Positions 4,540-5,249 of a DNA stretch of 5,249 bases are shown here, piece after piece. The position numbers and the translations under genes were made by a program. The stretch comes from Clostridia bacterium (lineage in GTDB: Bacteria > Bacillota > Clostridia > UBA1381), in contig CAAGKL010000178.1 of the NCBI GenBank assembly GCA_900770405.1, forward strand, positions 1 to 5,249. The letters run 5' to 3'. The first letter of the stretch is position 1. Each line of letters opens with the position of its first letter. The notes below the pieces were generated by a model. That model ran no database searches. It was not told where the DNA came from and saw nothing but the letters and a program-made list of their open reading frames with translations.

Positions 4540-5235
4540 ATGAGCACAAAAATTACGGGCACGGTAGCGGAAATCATCTACCGCAACCCCGACAACGGCT
4601 ATACGGTCTGCGAGCTGGACGAGGATGACGGGCATATCATTGCCGCGACGGGATATATGCCCTATGTCGGCGCTGGCGAGCGGCTCGAGCTCGTCGGCGA
4701 CTGGGTCGAGCACCGCGACTACGGCAGACAGTTCAAAGCAGAGAGCTTTGAGACGCTGCTGCCCACCGACGAGGACGCGATTTTAACCTATCTTTCCTCC
4801 GGCACAATCTCCGGCGTCGGCGCACAGACGGCGAAAAACCTCGTCGCGCATTTCGGCGCGCAGACGCTCGATATTATGCTCAAATCCCCCGAGCGGCTCA
4901 CCGAAATCAAGGGCATCTCCCCAAAGCGCGCGCGGAAAATCGCCGACTCCTTCGCCGAGCTGCAATCGGTGCAGGGGATTGTGGTATTTTTAGCGAAATT
5001 TAACATCGGCGCGCAGCTCGCGATGCGCGTGCACAAGACGCTCGGCGCAAACGCGGTGGCGCGGATAAAGGAAAATCCGTACGTACTGTCCGAGTCGGTC
5101 GAGGGCATCGGCTTCCGCACGGCAGACGAAATCGCCTTCGTCCGGGGTATGCCGAAAAACAGCCCCGTACGCATTTACCACGGCGTGAAATACCTGCTGA
5201 CGGCGGCGGCATATTCGATGGGGCACACATACCTG
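4540..5235 (+). CDS. recD2: RecD2-type ATP-dependent DNA helicase, N-terminal part (cut by the contig end)
   Basis: The first 232 residues of a RecD-like 5'-3' helicase of the RecD2 class, which acts in DNA repair and replication maintenance without RecBC; full-length members are over 700 residues. The N-terminal beta domain is recognisable: GTVAEIIYRNPDNGYTV, GYMPYVGAGERLEL and HRDYGRQFKAESF (residues 7-70). Next come helix-hairpin-helix segments, with YLSSGTISGVGAQTAKNL at 84-101 and PERLTEIKGISPKRARKI at 117-134. The region NPYVLSESVEGIGFRTADEIA (179-199) and the family's GHTYL at 228-232 follow. The Walker A and other helicase motifs lie beyond the window. Start: ATG at 4540, with GAGG nine bases upstream inside the end of the DUF896 gene. 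Family members usually continue GHTYLP; here the sequence switches to RSEE, encoded by adapter, so the genomic part ends at 5235. Confidence 0.95.
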
Positions 5236-5249
5236 AGATCGGAAGAGCA
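5236..5249 (+). other. Untrimmed Illumina adapter sequence
   Basis: AGATCGGAAGAGCA is identical to the first 14 bases of the standard Illumina TruSeq read-1 adapter. It falls exactly at the contig end and breaks the conserved RecD2 reading (GHTYL followed by RSEE instead of the expected proline). It should be masked and not translated. Confidence 0.95.

Overview
The window looks like a fragment of a gut-type Clostridia genome (Oscillospirales/Ruminococcaceae-like), probably a metagenomic contig. The grounds are moderately high GC with GC-rich third positions, strong purine-rich Shine-Dalgarno sites, a DUF896/YnzC-type small protein (a Firmicutes family), a RecD2-type helicase without RecBC nearby, and a GLUG/InlB-repeat surface-type protein. 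This is inference; no marker gene fixes the taxon.

Layout. (1) Positions 72-2107, minus strand: a two-gene operon in the order 2107->72, encoding a xylose-isomerase-like TIM-barrel sugar isomerase/epimerase and a Gfo/Idh/MocA NAD(P)-dependent oxidoreductase. (2) Positions 2108-2247: a compact divergent control region. It holds a perfect 13-bp inverted repeat, a consensus -10 without a clear -35 for the operon, and an extended -10 promoter for the regulator. (3) Positions 2248-3057, plus strand: an AraC-family regulator with a cupin sensor domain, closed by a strong terminator. (4) Positions 3120-3248: a structured, palindrome-rich non-coding segment ending in a perfect but orphan AGGAGG. (5) Positions 3249-4106: a GLUG/beta-helix surface-protein reading frame with no start codon or signal peptide, followed by a coupled 50-residue peptide gene (4106-4258) and a terminator. 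(6) Positions 4316-5235: a consensus promoter, a DUF896 gene and the 5' third or so of recD2. The last 14 bases (5236-5249) match the Illumina adapter and are not genomic.

How the genes may work together. Regions 1-3 read as a self-contained sugar-modification module: the AraC/cupin protein probably senses a sugar-like ligand and acts at the shared intergenic region, switching on an oxidoreductase plus isomerase pair. The substrate cannot be read from the sequence. Region 5 is a broken or displaced surface-protein locus, and its intact part is the small acidic peptide. Region 6 is a housekeeping DNA-maintenance operon.

I do not see a CRISPR array, tRNA, rRNA, transposase or recombinase. The best candidates for something undescribed are the small peptide coupled to the GLUG frame and the structured segment that replaces that frame's 5' end. 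Both need comparison with other genomes, because the adapter at the contig end shows that assembly artefacts are possible here.
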